Assembly (NCBI GenBank): GCA_963281155.1
Contig: CAUJLY010000006.1
Span: 9,300,001 to 9,364,000, forward strand
DNA: 64,000 nucleotides
Origin: Rhabditophanes sp. KR3021
Taxonomy: Eukaryota > Nematoda > Chromadorea > Rhabditida > Alloionematidae
Reading direction: 5' to 3'
The notes below the pieces were generated by a model. That model searched no databases. It saw only the letters and a program-made list of their open reading frames with translations, and was not told where the DNA came from. Position numbers and translations under genes: made by a program. This document shows, one piece after another, positions 1 through 13,032 of this stretch. Each line of letters begins with the position of its first letter. Position 1 is the stretch's first letter.

Positions 1-702
1 GTGTTTGTTGTCATATATTGCACTTCCCGTTCTTTTTAAACAATAAATATCAATTACATTACAATTACGCCAATTCAAGGAGATCAGGCTAAAATGGTGC
101 CTAGCAAGTGTTGCTCATTATTTTCCTTTTTATATCATCCTATACCTTTTCTCATATCAATTTGAGATAATGTGATCGAGATGGGTGATTGTTTTTGATG
201 AAAAAAGTAGCCACTAAACGTTTTGTTGATTTATGTCGATTTTTAAATGTTGCTCTGGATATATACAACACTGCATATATTATATATTACATATTCATAT
301 ATCTATACATTTATATTTACAGATTTATGTAAATTTGATATATTATATTGGGATGGAAAAGTTACCATCCATTACGTATCAAATTATACTTATATCCAAC
401 CAACGGAAAACATTTATGCCTATCATTGCATGTACAACATTGTTTGACAATTAAAAATTTTATTAAAGTCAGAGAAAGGAACGTTTTTGCAAATTTTACA
501 ATTTCTTCCATCAACATATGTTAAAGATTCTTCTTTTTGACGATATACACACTGTCTTGTTCTTTGTATATACTTTTGCATATACATATATACCAAAATA
601 TATACTACGAAAAAGTATCGCGGCCGTGGCTTCATTCAATCATTGAAAGTAAGACCACTTATATACTAGACTTGGTTGAGATTTGAGCGTATTCCATTCA
701 AA
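1..702. other. Left-edge non-coding stretch upstream of the GGCT gene
   Basis: AT-rich sequence with no convincing coding region. The two overlapping short open frames around 230-450 have the Ile/Tyr-rich composition of translated AT-rich DNA. It should contain the promoter and 5' UTR of the gene starting at 703, but I see no strong TATA box and no strong acceptor next to that start codon. An AATAAA near 42 could be the poly(A) signal of a gene to the left. Confidence 0.5.
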
Positions 703-1421
703 ATGACGTCTAAAAGTAGTGCTTTGCTTGAAGAAGACTTTTTCTATTACTTTGCTTATGGTTCCAATTTGTTGGGAGAAAGAATCAGAATCTTGGTGAG
801 TTAATATTTATTATTGTGAAGTCAAATTAGATTTTTTTAATGCCTTTCTACTTTTTTGACTATAGTAGAGAAGTATACAGATGTGTAATGTTGCTAATTT
901 TATCAGCAAAAACTGTTAAAATATATCAATACTTTTTATGTACCAATGCAATTATTTAATCGTTATTAACTTTATTCTAGAATGACACAGCTATTTTCCA
1001 AGAGGCCGGTGAGTTGAAGGGGTATAAAGTTGCCTTTTACGATCAAAGCGAACGTTGGCATGGTGGGATCGCGTCGATCGACGAAAATTCGAGTGACAAT
1101 GTTTATGGATGTATTTACCGAATTCACAAAAAGCAATCTGAAAATTTGGACTTGCAAGAGTATGGTTACCATCGCCTGGACGTCTCCATTCGAGGACTCA
1201 AGTCCAAGAAGACCGTCCTTTGCCGCACTTACCAGTATTCTAGCACTACTAAAGTCGCCACTCTCCCCAGTTTAGGATACAAGACTGTCATCGTCACAGG
1301 AGCCATCGAACATCGTTTACCAGAAGCTTACGTAGACATGCTTAATTCACTTAGACATAATGGAAAGCTTGATGAAATTCAAATTCCACTTCAATGTCTT
1401 AAGGATATCCAAATCCCTTAA
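703..1421 (+). CDS. Gamma-glutamylcyclotransferase (GGCT-like), 2 exons
   Basis: Predicted cytosolic enzyme converting gamma-glutamyl-amino acids to 5-oxoproline plus the free amino acid, in glutathione turnover. Exons 703-795 and 981-1421 join in phase 0 to give 177 residues, close to the family's usual 180-190. The N-terminal motif YFAYGSNLL is the substrate-binding signature of the GGCT fold. The segment LDLQEYGYH (about residues 80-88) aligns by eye with the part of human GGCT that holds the catalytic glutamate, so the Glu in LQE is the likely catalytic residue. The LPxxY segment near the C terminus is also typical. AATAAA signals lie at 1424 and 1508. The next gene is convergent. Residues upstream of the intron are needed for the active site, so a start inside exon 2 would be wrong. 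Confidence 0.9.
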
Positions 1422-1799
1422 AAAATAAAGAAAGGCATTTAAAACTAACAGCTAAAATATGCAATTATGTTTTTGCCGAATGTTTAGCATTTATAATACC
1501 TACAGACAATAAACACTTTATTAAATCAAAAATTTATATAAAAAATTGCGTTTAATTTTGCCAATTGATATTTAGTATAAGTATACATATTCATGATTGA
1601 AGATGTACGTCTTATGAAAATTCATACTCTCATCATAAATAAGTCATTCAAATCAGATAAAATGTTGTATACTAATAAGATATAAAGCTATAAAAGATAC
1701 AATGCTATAAAGATAATGGAAAAGAAGATTAATTTTTTTGCATAATTACTTTTCTAAATTGATGGTTGGTGAAATGATATATCTTAGGTCGATGATCAT

Positions 1800-3059
1800 T
1801 TACAATTCTTTCTTAGTCTTCTTCTTTGGTGGTGGCGGTGGAGGAGTTTCATCGTCGTCGTCGTCTTCATCATCATCGTCATCATCGAGGCTAATGCTTT
1901 CATCCATAATTTGGTCGATCCAAGTTTGAAGGGCTTCGAGATTGCTGTCAACGTGTTTCTTTGGATCATCCAAGTTAAGTTGAGACATATCGAACCAGAT
2001 TCCTTCCTTTTCTGAAACATCAACTAATCCAATTTGAGGTCCTTCTTCAATATCAATTCCGAACATGTCTTCCCAAACGTCAACCATAAGTGGGAACTCG
2101 TCGGGATCAGCCAACACAATTTCCAAGGTTCCAGCGTGTTCGCGATTTTCCTCTGCCAATTTCTTCAACAAATTGAACATAGCTCTTCCTTCTCTAGTTT
2201 CCTCATCGCAAAATACCAAGACAAGTTTTTCATTGTCAACTGGATCTTTCCAGACGTTAAAGTAATTAGTGAGGGTGAGTTTTTGCATGACTGGTTCTTT
2301 GTTCTTTTCGACCCAATCTTCGAACTCATCTTCGGTGTCTACGTTTTGAGGAGCGTACAAAGGCTCGTCTTCGAATGGACGATACATTTGAACCTCTGTT
2401 ACTCTTTTCAATCCCAGCTTACGAGCCCACTTGCTTGTAACAACTGCGAAAAATTCGACCTCACCCATAAAGTCTTCGGCGGCCTCCTCAAATTCTCTGA
2501 GGGCTGCTGATCCTGGTTCAAAGTATCCGATGACACGAACAGAGTCGTCTTCTAAGTTTTCAAACTCTTCCAAGTCGTGGTTGTCATTGATGATGGTGAC
2601 TGGATCATCGGGGATGTCCATTAACCAGGAAACGAATGTTTCGGGATCACGAACGCCGTTGAATTCGATCTTGTAGCCGTCTTTGTAAACATGAATGGTA
2701 TCCTCGCCCTTGTCCACTTCTTCTTGCTTCCTCAACTTGCCTTCCTTGGTGGTGTTGACGGTGTAGAAGTTGTACCCACGCTTGGTCATGATCTGGGCAG
2801 ACAGCTGGAGGAAACATTCGAATTGATCAAATTCAGAATCATCTTCTTCGATATCGTTGAAGAAGACGACAGCCTTGGTATCATCGGCAAACACAGTCTT
2901 GTTAAAGTTCTTTTCGGTCAAAAGCTCAGTCCTGTCAAAGCCATCATATTCGAGATCTGGATAACCCAAAAACATGCATGATAAATCACTCTTTTGTTTA
3001 GTCGTTGCAGCAAAGGCACAGGCAAGTAAGGCAAAATATAGAACCAATCGAGGAAGCAT
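1800..3059 (-). CDS. csq-1: Calsequestrin, single coding exon
   Basis: High-capacity Ca2+-buffering protein of the sarcoplasmic/endoplasmic reticulum lumen, expected mainly in muscle. It has 419 residues, near the size of known calsequestrins. A signal peptide (MLPRLVLYFALLACAFA) is followed by the calsequestrin-type opening with YPDLEYDGFDR. Three tandem thioredoxin-like folds fill about residues 30-370 and are strongly acidic. The C terminus is a long Asp run, the expected Ca2+-binding tail, then six prolines and a Lys-rich end, KKKTKKEL. KKEL could act as a weak KDEL-type retrieval signal (inference). The frame stays open upstream of this Met, but a TTTTTTCAG acceptor sits 15 nt before the ATG, so those codons are intronic or lie upstream of a trans-splice site. 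The gene symbol is by homology to the C. elegans gene. Confidence 0.93.
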   Translation of the reverse strand: MLPRLVLYFALLACAFAATTKQKSDLSCMFLGYPDLEYDGFDRTELLTEKNFNKTVFADDTKAVVFFNDIEEDDSEFDQFECFLQLSAQIMTKRGYNFYTVNTTKEGKLRKQEEVDKGEDTIHVYKDGYKIEFNGVRDPETFVSWLMDIPDDPVTIINDNHDLEEFENLEDDSVRVIGYFEPGSAALREFEEAAEDFMGEVEFFAVVTSKWARKLGLKRVTEVQMYRPFEDEPLYAPQNVDTEDEFEDWVEKNKEPVMQKLTLTNYFNVWKDPVDNEKLVLVFCDEETREGRAMFNLLKKLAEENREHAGTLEIVLADPDEFPLMVDVWEDMFGIDIEEGPQIGLVDVSEKEGIWFDMSQLNLDDPKKHVDSNLEALQTWIDQIMDESISLDDDDDDEDDDDDETPPPPPPKKKTKKEL

Positions 3060-4572
3060 AATTGCTTTCAAGCCTGAAAAAAGATAAGTAAATTGAATTA
3101 GTGGCAAAGTGGAAGAATAAGCCATTCTTCTATTGAAATGTTATTAAATATAAAAGCATACAATCAGACATTTTCTAATATTGCTAGGTCGAAAAGATGA
3201 AGCTAGATCTATTTTTATTAATATCGCTTATATACATATAACAACTCACATCTTTAGACATTATTATTATTTTGTCGTAAAACGTAGGCACACGAATAAA
3301 CAAAGGCAACTATCTACTATATGGCAGGAGAGTAAGTAGTGGGGCAGATAGAAGAAGTCGTGCCCTGGTTTCGATGTGTATTCAGGTTTTATCAAAATCG
3401 GCACATCAATTGTTAAAAAGTTGCTATCACCTCAGAATTTGTTGACTATATATTTTAGTTCTAAGATAAAGTTAACCCAATTTTTTAATCCCACACCAAG
3501 ACACAATAAGAAGCGGTCGGCGTAGAGGGACGTACTATCAAAGAATTAATATTATGTTTATGAAAAGTCGATTTGAGTGTATGATCGATGATGAATTTAG
3601 CTAAATGTCTAAGCGCACGTCTATCTTTCCTTTCTGGATCCATAGTAGGCGAAATTAGTGCAAAAATGTAAGAATAAACTCGCTTTCAACATAAATCTAC
3701 ACAACACTACATTTAAATTTTGAGTGAAATAGATCTTTTGCACAAAGCTGTATCGCAAAATGTTTGTAGTTTTTTAAATCAAGTTCAGCTTGTGTCGAGT
3801 ACCTATATTTAATATGTATGGAGAAAAAAGATATATCTTTATTTCATATTTTATATTATTTAGTTGACTTGATATATCACTCTTTCGCAACAGTCACTAT
3901 TAATAAATGACTGTTATATAAAATATAAACAATAAACAAATTATACAAAAGAAGGTAAACTTCTGACACCTACACAAAGACTATATCCACTAAGCTTATT
4001 TTTGTTTATTTATAATGTAGACCGGTTAAGCAATAATGAACATTTTATTTTATCAAATTAAGAGTACAAAAAAAGATATTTCAAAAATTCAAAATTATAA
4101 TTTCGAATCATATTTATACAATAAAATAAAATAAATTAGATGGAAATGTTCATTGCAGTTAGAAATAATATACGAATTGTATTGAACTAAAGAATAAGCA
4201 AAAATGCAAAATCCAACCCAATACAATTGAAGAAGTTGAATTCGCAAAAAAATGGTTAAGAAGATGTATAACAAGGGCACAGAACGGTTTCTACCAGAAT
4301 AAACAGACAACGATCAACAGGAAAATATGAAATAAGATTAGTGGCACTATCGGAAATAATATCTTAGGCCAAATATGGGAAATAGGTGATACTTTAGACT
4401 TTTTGAATTGCAGAAAATTAGATTTAGTTGTTGTAATAAATAATTATATTTACCATTGGAAAATCCACAATTATGTATGTCTTGATGATTGCTGTATGTT
4501 TGTAAATTAAACTAAAAGGAACAAATAAAAATAAACCGTTCAGGTACAAATCTTCTTTTGACATTCATTTAA
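3060..4572. other. Intergenic: calsequestrin 5' flank and PDCD4-like 3' flank
   Basis: Both flanking genes are on the minus strand, so this should hold the calsequestrin promoter (3060 upward) and the 3' UTR of the PDCD4-like gene near 4572. A somewhat less AT-rich patch lies at about 3300-3660. I see no open frame, RNA gene or repeat that I can support. Confidence 0.5.
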
Positions 4573-5892
4573 TTAATTGCATCCAATCATTTCATCGGCT
4601 TCGAGAACTGTATGCTCGCGAAGGACATTCATGAAGCCTTTGGTCTCCTCTTTGCAAACTTTGATTTGCTTGCCATCGATGTCGGCAAAGAATCTGTGAA
4701 GGCCTGAAGAAACGTAATAGTGGGAAATTTCCTTCTCCAAGTACATGGATGTTATCAATTCACCCAACAAAGTGGTGATAGTTTTGTCGTTTTCGTTAGC
4801 ACTCAACAGAGCTGCTTGATAAACGATTTCATGCTTGTACATTGGAACATTCAATGCACTTAATTTGACACGAGTATCTTCGATGGATTGCCCGTGAGCG
4901 AGATCTCTCAAAATTTTTCCTATTTCATCTGACAAAACTTCTAGGGATCTAAATTCGCCAAGTTTGGGCAAAATGTCATGAAGTCGGTCTGGATTTTGGA
5001 CGAGAGTAGAAGCTTTCATGATGCAATCACTGGCTTCTTCGACCATGTTGACTTTCATACGCATGGTGGTAAGGTATCTAGCATCAAAGACACCATCTAA
5101 AGCAAGACGAGCCAAAAACATGGCAAAAAGGTCTTTGATCTTTGGGCAATCTAAAATCCAGTCCGTAATATTCAGGAGAATGTCCTCAATTGAACGAAGA
5201 AGAGTCTCACGCATCTCTTCACCATCGTCTTTGCTCTCTTCCTCGAGAAGGGCATTGACCAAGACGGAAACAGCCTCGTACAAAGTGTTGTCTCCGTGTT
5301 CGAGGGGATAAGCAATGACTTTGCTCAAAGTTTTGAAGGCTCCATCCTCAGTTTGCATATATGGATGAAGTTCTGTGACGGCGATGTTTTGGTCCAATGA
5401 ACTAAAGTAATCAACCAAAGCCATTTCGATGCTTTGTTTTTCTCCATCAGACTTGTAACATTGATAGTCGTCGTTTCCATCGGAGTCGTAGTCTTCGGAG
5501 CTGTCGTGGTCGATGTCATCCGAACCGTACTCATAGTCGTCAGAAAAGCTCTTGCTCTTCTTAGTCGAACAACCACTAATTCCACGGGAACGAGCCTTCT
5601 TCTCAGCTTTAGTAGAGTTTTTTCTTGCTCTCGGTTTTGATGGAGACTTCGCGAAGGTTGGTTCTGAATAAATTTAAATAATTAATGTATTTGAAACAAT
5701 TTAATAAAAATGAACTTCAAAGTTTAACATACTTTCAAGAGATTTTGTGGAGTTGTTGCGACTACGTTTTCCATTAGTTTGCTCAATATCTGGATTATAA
5801 TCAGTGCCACTATCCTTGGCAAACTGAATTTCAGCGAGAACTTCAGGATCATCAAAGCGCTCAGAGTTGCAACGAGATCTAGAGTAACTCAT
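4573..5892 (-). CDS. PDCD4-like protein with tandem MA3 domains, 2 exons
   Basis: PDCD4 family proteins use two MA3 domains to bind eIF4A and inhibit its helicase activity, repressing cap-dependent translation. Exons 5892-5733 and 5663-4573 join (one nucleotide plus two) to give 416 residues (human PDCD4 469). The order matches the family: a polar N terminus, a basic stretch about residues 54-85 with KPRARKNS and KKARSRG, an acidic Asp/Ser/Tyr linker about 90-130, then MA3-1 (about 134-250) and MA3-2 (about 300-410). Recognisable pieces are the ARLALDGVFDARYL segment and the HEIVYQAAL segment, which matches the HELVYEA region of human MA3-2. I chose ATG 5892 because the frame upstream has only a TTG, and a CATTTTAG acceptor lies just upstream, suggesting trans-splicing. 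Confidence 0.87.
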
Positions 5893-7788
5893 ATTCCAAA
5901 TATTGCTCAAAACTTAACACTAAAATGAAGAAACATTAAATCCATAAAAGAAGACCAGAGACAAAAAACAAAAGTACATAATCGAAGAAAAGCAAGAGAT
6001 ATATTTATGAGATATGTAAAAGAGTGAGATTTTAATATGATCAGGCATAACAAGACAATAAAAGTTTATGTGATAAAAAATAATCTATGAAGCTTGGGAT
6101 GTATCGCAAACAATTATTTGAAACGCACGTGTTTGTCTTTAGTCTTCAAAACTTTCGCTGACCTTGTGTTAAAAGACGAGGCCATTATGTTTGTGTAAAA
6201 ATAACTATTATCGTTAAAGCTAGAAAAGAAGCAACCGCATATACACGCGTAACATCCACACAAAGCATTCTAATTTATTAAAGGTTAAATCAGTTGGAAG
6301 CGCGTGACAATCGTGCTATTTATCATTATGGAAAGACGGCTTTATAAAAGATTGGTCATTGGTCAAATGGCAACTGGCAATGGATGACCTGTACGGCAAA
6401 GACAATATTACTATTAATTTGTAAAATGTGTGTTGTGGCTAGGAATGATAGATGTCGATTAGCACAGTTATTTATATGTTTTGGCTTGAAAACTATGTAC
6501 ATACAACTAAATAGTAGTAACAGTCGAGCAAGCATATACCCAAATAAACTACATGCACAGGCCAAAAAAATGGAATTTTCTAGAAAAAATGAGGTAGATA
6601 AACACTTTCGGGGAGGATGTTTAAGAGGCTGTTTAATTAAATGGCAAAATGATCATTTAAAGTCTTTAATGTGATAGAAAAATTGTACACATAATTTAAA
6701 ATACAACTTGTGAAAATGTAAAATTCGTATTACTTTTTAAACAAAGAACTGAACTACAGCCTAGTAAACACTTTTTCGATTTTTTCGAATTGTTATTTAC
6801 GAAAAAGGTAATCCTACTACAAATTTAAAGTTATTATCTTGTTTTAAAACATAAATACAATTCATCATTTAAGGTAAATACAAAAACATGATATTTGTTA
6901 CAAACAAAGGTGTGAATTTATTTTGCAAAGGGGAAATTGAATTTGGTTACATAAATTGAGTTCCAACATTGCGTTACTTATTTATGAGTACAGTTTGTAC
7001 GAACTATCATTTTTTATATACTGGATGGTAGACATTTTGTCGCGTGATGAAGTTAAATAGAAGGATACATCGTTCCACATGGTAAAAAAAGGCACGAGTC
7101 ATGCTGTCGAAAGACATTGCTTAAGTATATGTTTTAAGACTCAATGAACTTGATAGACATTTTGCATCTATTTATACGAATCGAGAAAGGGATGAATCAC
7201 TACAAATACAATTTTCGGTTCCAGGCGATGGAGGTAAATAACATTATCTAAATGAAAAAGTGTTTATGTGAATTATTAATAGAATTGACAAAGGGTTCCG
7301 GTATGATTAAAAGAACTAAAATTTTAATACTTTAAATAGTGCAAAAAAATGATGGGCTTTCTGTCCGAAACGATGATTATCTTCAAATATCAATCAAATT
7401 AATTTTATAAAACTCATTCAAAATAATATCATCAAAATAAACTACATACCTTTTAATCGACAATATGATTCGATGGATTAGACTTTTTATGGCAAACAAC
7501 TACTTAATATTTGTCGGACTACATTTGAAATCAACTAACATCTCACAACGAACACGGCTTCACGACCGTCTGTTTTGGGCTGTTGTCTGCGATAGTCAGC
7601 TGGTAAAAATTGAACTCTTTCGATTGTTTACCCTACATTTTGTTGATTTTTGAATCCTCAGTTAATAGTAAAACGGTTTAGGGATTAAAAGCGTTTTAAT
7701 TATTCCTATTAAAGTCATTTTAAGTCTTTAAGTAATTAAAATCAGTTCCATTTATAGGTTTATCAATTTCTTGATAAAAAGAAGTCTG
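5893..7788. other. Intergenic between two divergent genes
   Basis: Divergent promoter region of the PDCD4-like gene (-) and the NDR kinase (+). A TATA-like CTTTATAAAAG lies near 6340, followed by an open frame of 96 codons (6384-6674) with no recognisable domain; I treat that as chance. At 7191-7232 an ATG-initiated run ending in GAG|GTAAAT looks like a small exon, but joining it to the kinase exon gives an early stop, so at most it is untranslated or part of an upstream ORF. Confidence 0.45.
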
Positions 7789-9310
<1,522 letters not shown>

Positions 9311-9576
9311 CCACATATTTATTATTTGTATGTTGCAATTAATCAACAAATTATTTGAATTTTATTATATACATATTTTTATTACTTAGTCTTAAATAAA
9401 AAACGATTCTTCAATTTATTAGCAGGTCTTTGTTTAAACAAGTTCACATCAAATGAAGAATGACAATTAGTAGTCTGGGGTAATTTACAAAACCTTTGTC
9501 CTGTCAAGTCGTACTTTAACTTGATTAATAATAAAAGATTTTAAACATTATAAGCCATTAATTTCATGGTAGCAGT

Positions 9577-11098
9577 ATGCGATATTTGTTTAAATTAATT
9601 ATATACTTTCTAATTTATGGTTTCAAGTTTGTGAAAGGCAATTGCTCAATAAATCATGTTACTTCGTGTTTAATGGATGTGCAGAATGCTAAAGTTCCCA
9701 TTACTGCTAATCCATTTGAAATTATTTTTAATGTAACAACAGAGGCCAAGTTGCTAAGACTTTGCAGGTAAATTTAATCGAATTTAAACCAATTAATTAT
9801 TTGTTTTAAGCCTATATGAAACATCACTACCCTGTTTCACTGATAAAATATTGAGATGTGCTAATCAAAAACAAATAAGTCAACTAGAAAAAGCCGACAG
9901 ATTATTTAGATTGTTTTGCTCACCAACTTCACTACCTGTTCAAAAGAGATTGTTAAAGTATGGAGAATGCATAAAACAAACAATGATGTCTATTGATGAT
10001 AACGAATGCAAACCAACAATGCCAATTCATGTGCTAAAGATCGAACGATGTAAACAAAATTGTCCAAATATCAAAGACGAATGTTATAAAGAAGTTGTAG
10101 CATCAGAAAAATTTGCCTGTCATGACGAGGCTATAACAGAACATTGTGGTTTGCAAGCATCTCACTTTTATAATGCTTTTCAATCAGCTGTAATTGATGC
10201 CGAATTTCCTGTCAATTGCAATTATAAGAAACGATCATTTGAGTCTGTGTTGTACAAAGCTAAGCAATTGGAACTTAAGCAGAAAATGTTTGAAAAATCT
10301 GAGAAGACTCTCGTAAAGACAAGAAATTTCAATCAAATGTACAACATGTTTAAACCCGATCCAAATATCAAAACGTACACTAATCCGAAAACAACAACTA
10401 CTAAAAATCCATTTGAAAATTATAAATTTGACACAAAGCCTCCCAAAAAAGATTCCAAAAAGGAGTTTAAATATGAAATAATTAAAACAACAACTACAAC
10501 TAGACCTGCAATCACAACTGACAAAGCATTTTCCGAATCTGTAGAAGAATATGAAGAAAACAACACTGTGCCAACGACTATTTCACCTTATCAGAATAGT
10601 ATCAAAACCTTTTCAAATTTATTAAGGAATTCAGTACCGAACGATGAGTCTGTAACACATTTGCCTTATGAATTCTCCTTCAGGTTTAATCCAATATTCC
10701 ATCCTTTTGAAATACGTAACAAAATGGGTGTTGTTAGTCACAAATACTTAACAACTCCTGAACCTGAACGGAACGAAAAAGAATCGGTTGATCACGAAAT
10801 AGAGCATCAGTTAGACGACCAGCAGCCACTAGAAGAATTTGAAGCAATGACAACAACTCACAAACCACCAATAATTCCGTCTTCGTCTCGTAAAACATTC
10901 TCCAGAATAGTCGCAAACGATGTTATACCCGATGAAGATGTTTCGAGATTCAAAAATACAGCTAATTCATATGTCTCCACAGCCATTGATACACTAGTTC
11001 TAAAGTCAAATGATATAGCAAATAACGATATTGTCAAGGAGTTGTTGGCAACTTTCATAAAAATTGGGCCACAAGTCTTAAATGCTACTACATCATGA
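9577..11098 (+). CDS. Secreted Cys-patterned nematode protein with Thr-rich tail, 2 exons
   Basis: Exons 9577-9767 and 9811-11098 (43-nt intron) join in frame to 492 residues. A signal peptide covers about residues 1-21. About residues 22-215 form a domain with spaced cysteines (NCS, SCL, RLCS, LPCF, LRCA, LFCS, GEC, NEC, ERCKQNC, DECY, FACH, EHCG, VNCN), resembling the DUF19 and CPG4 domains of secreted nematode proteins; I cannot decide between them. The rest is low-complexity: Thr clusters next to NPF and RPA, acidic stretches, and no cysteines, so it may be O-glycosylated or extended. A second gene of similar style lies at 17070-18567 on the same strand, suggesting a small family cluster. 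Function is unknown; a matrix or eggshell-like role is only inferred from family resemblance. Confidence 0.75.
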
Positions 11099-11876
11099 TA
11101 ATAATATGGAAGTCATTGTCGTTTTGAATAAACTTATTTATTTTAAATCACCTCCCATTTAACATACACATAGAATAAGTAAAGTTGTTTATACTTAAAC
11201 AATTACAATATGTATCATAAATAGCAACAAGGTTATAGAATTCATTCAATTTGAAAAGTCATGCAATAACATACAAATTGCATATATTAATAACAGTAAT
11301 ATTGTCATGATTTTTACTAAAAAATACTATCTACAAATATACACATAATATATAATGCTTCTACCATGGGTAATTTATACTTGATTTTCGGACAAAATAC
11401 ACAATGTTTGTAAGTTTATAATCTAACACATGCATAATATATGCAGTGATTTAATGATTACATGTCACATTCATCATTGTTTTGCAACTCGCGCTTGAAA
11501 AAGATTATGCAGATTTGTATAAGTTTGTGAAAACTATTGTATAATATTCTCAATTACGGATGACTCGATGCCAATTGCTTTGCTATATAATACAAATGAA
11601 TTAGAATTTGTAAATCCACACAACATACTTATAATTTTAGTGTTGAAATAATATACTAAAATAAGACACAAATAAATACAAAATATGGTTTAATTTATAC
11701 TGTTATCGGGCCAGGCCGGTTTTAGGCTAGGCTACATTTTCTAGGCCTGTTTATAAAAATATGTTAAAAATAGCCTATATAGCTACTTTTTTTCTAAATT
11801 TTTGTATTTAAACATATATTAAGACAATAAAAAACATCTACTTAAATAAACTTTGCAAGAAATTAGAATACTAAAT
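11099..11876. other. Intergenic with one short TAGGC-rich patch
   Basis: AT-rich 3' flank of the secreted protein gene (AATAAA near 11129). At 11707-11760 there is an unusual GC-richer patch containing CAGGCC and GGCCTG as an inverted pair, with TAGGCTAGGCTA between them. No coding frame is seen. Confidence 0.45.
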
Positions 11877-12350
11877 TAAACACCTCTCAACTTATAAGCA
11901 ATGATCAGCTCATTTGCTAAATCTAGTAATATATGAACCAACTCGCTCACACCCAACACTTGAACCCGGAAGAGTACAATACTTAATGGCAACATCTGCG
12001 GCAATTCTTTCCTTCCTTTACCAAGCCAAAAAGAAGTTGATTTTTCAAAACATCCGTCATAAACATATTGACCATACTGACTAGTTTCACATACACGTCT
12101 TTTAACACCTCTAAACTTGTTTCTAGGAAGCAACTCAAATCCTGGGTTTTTGTTGTTTGAGACTAAATTTTTAAGGGAACATAAACTTCATCTGTATTTT
12201 GATCGACTAACATGGCATGGCGATGAGCAAAAGTGGCAGAAGCGACGTCTTGTTTACTGATTGTTACGTTGAAATCTTGAGCCGAAATACTATCAAAAGC
12301 TAAGGCTTCAGCTGCTCCACAATTAGAGGTAGAAGATCTTTTACCTACAG
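11877..12350 (-). pseudogene. Probable broken gene for a Cys-containing protein
   Basis: Two codon-like blocks on the minus strand do not fit one intact frame. The upstream block (about 12347-12170) follows a TTTTCTGTAG acceptor, starts RSSTSNCGAAEAL and ends in TAG. The downstream block (about 12146-12020) is in another frame and has cysteines in RVCETSQYGQYVYDGCFEKS. Its apparent continuation (ADVAIKYCTLPGSSVGCERV) sits in a third frame after GGAAGGAAAG and ends in TGA near 11915. No intron of plausible size repairs both breaks. I read this as a recently decayed gene of unknown family. Chance open frames are possible, but codon choice looks protein-like. No restored reading is proposed. Confidence 0.35.
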
Positions 12351-13032
12351 AAAATGTGCAGTCTTAAATAGCCTAAAAGCATTGATGAATCTCGAAATGA
12401 AACGAACAAAACAAATGAGCCAAATGAATGGTTGATTAAATATCAGTTCCATATATTGTTTATTTGATGGATTCATTTTGTGTCGAAATAAACGAAGGGG
12501 GAAATATGCGTAGTAATAGTGTTTTAATAGGAATAATTAAGCCGATTGTTGTGTCTATCAAATAAGGGTAGACAAATGGACAATGTATTTATGTTTGACG
12601 CTTTTCCCTCATATAGAGATTAGTTGTGGCGTATGGTGTAATGATGTTCCAATAGGACAAATCTTTTGCAAGGTTTCCTTTTGAAGATGCAAATGATTGA
12701 TAGTAAAGCATTCATTTATAGTAAAATAGGTTAAACATTGGAAAGTATATACATATAGTAGGTCCTTTTTGATTATTTTTGTTGAATTCAAAAAAAGCAA
12801 CAGTTTATATAGAATATTATTATGTTATGTAATTATTAAAATTATTAATCGAAATATTAAATAAATAAATTGCAACACGCCATGCAATCCAAATTAAGAG
12901 AAATATAATAATCTTGATTGCACCATTATAAAATAAGTAAATAACCGAGAATACTATAGATATTCATGTTGGAGTTCACCAATAAATTTGACACTTTTGG
13001 TGGATTGCTTTTGATAGTGATTTGGGTAGTAG
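12351..13032. other. Intergenic, 3' flank of the MBL-domain gene
   Basis: AT-rich sequence with no supported gene. The right end should contain the 3' UTR of the minus-strand gene ending at 13033. I see no repeat or structured element. Confidence 0.5.

Noticed and set aside
1840..1890. GTC/ATC triplet run as a microsatellite
   Set aside because: It is the codon repeat (GAC/GAT) of the calsequestrin Asp tail, fully explained by the protein.
2034..2981. Plus-strand open frames across calsequestrin
   Set aside because: They are antisense shadows of the strongly biased calsequestrin coding strand.
6384..6674. 96-codon ORF behind a TATA-like CTTTATAAAAG
   Set aside because: No recognisable domain, no acceptor before the start, and composition like other chance frames; kept only as a note in the intergenic entry.
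7191..7232. Extra 5' coding exon of the NDR kinase ending GAG|GTAAAT
   Set aside because: Joining it to the acceptor before 7789 produces a frame that stops within 15 codons and is not the kinase frame.
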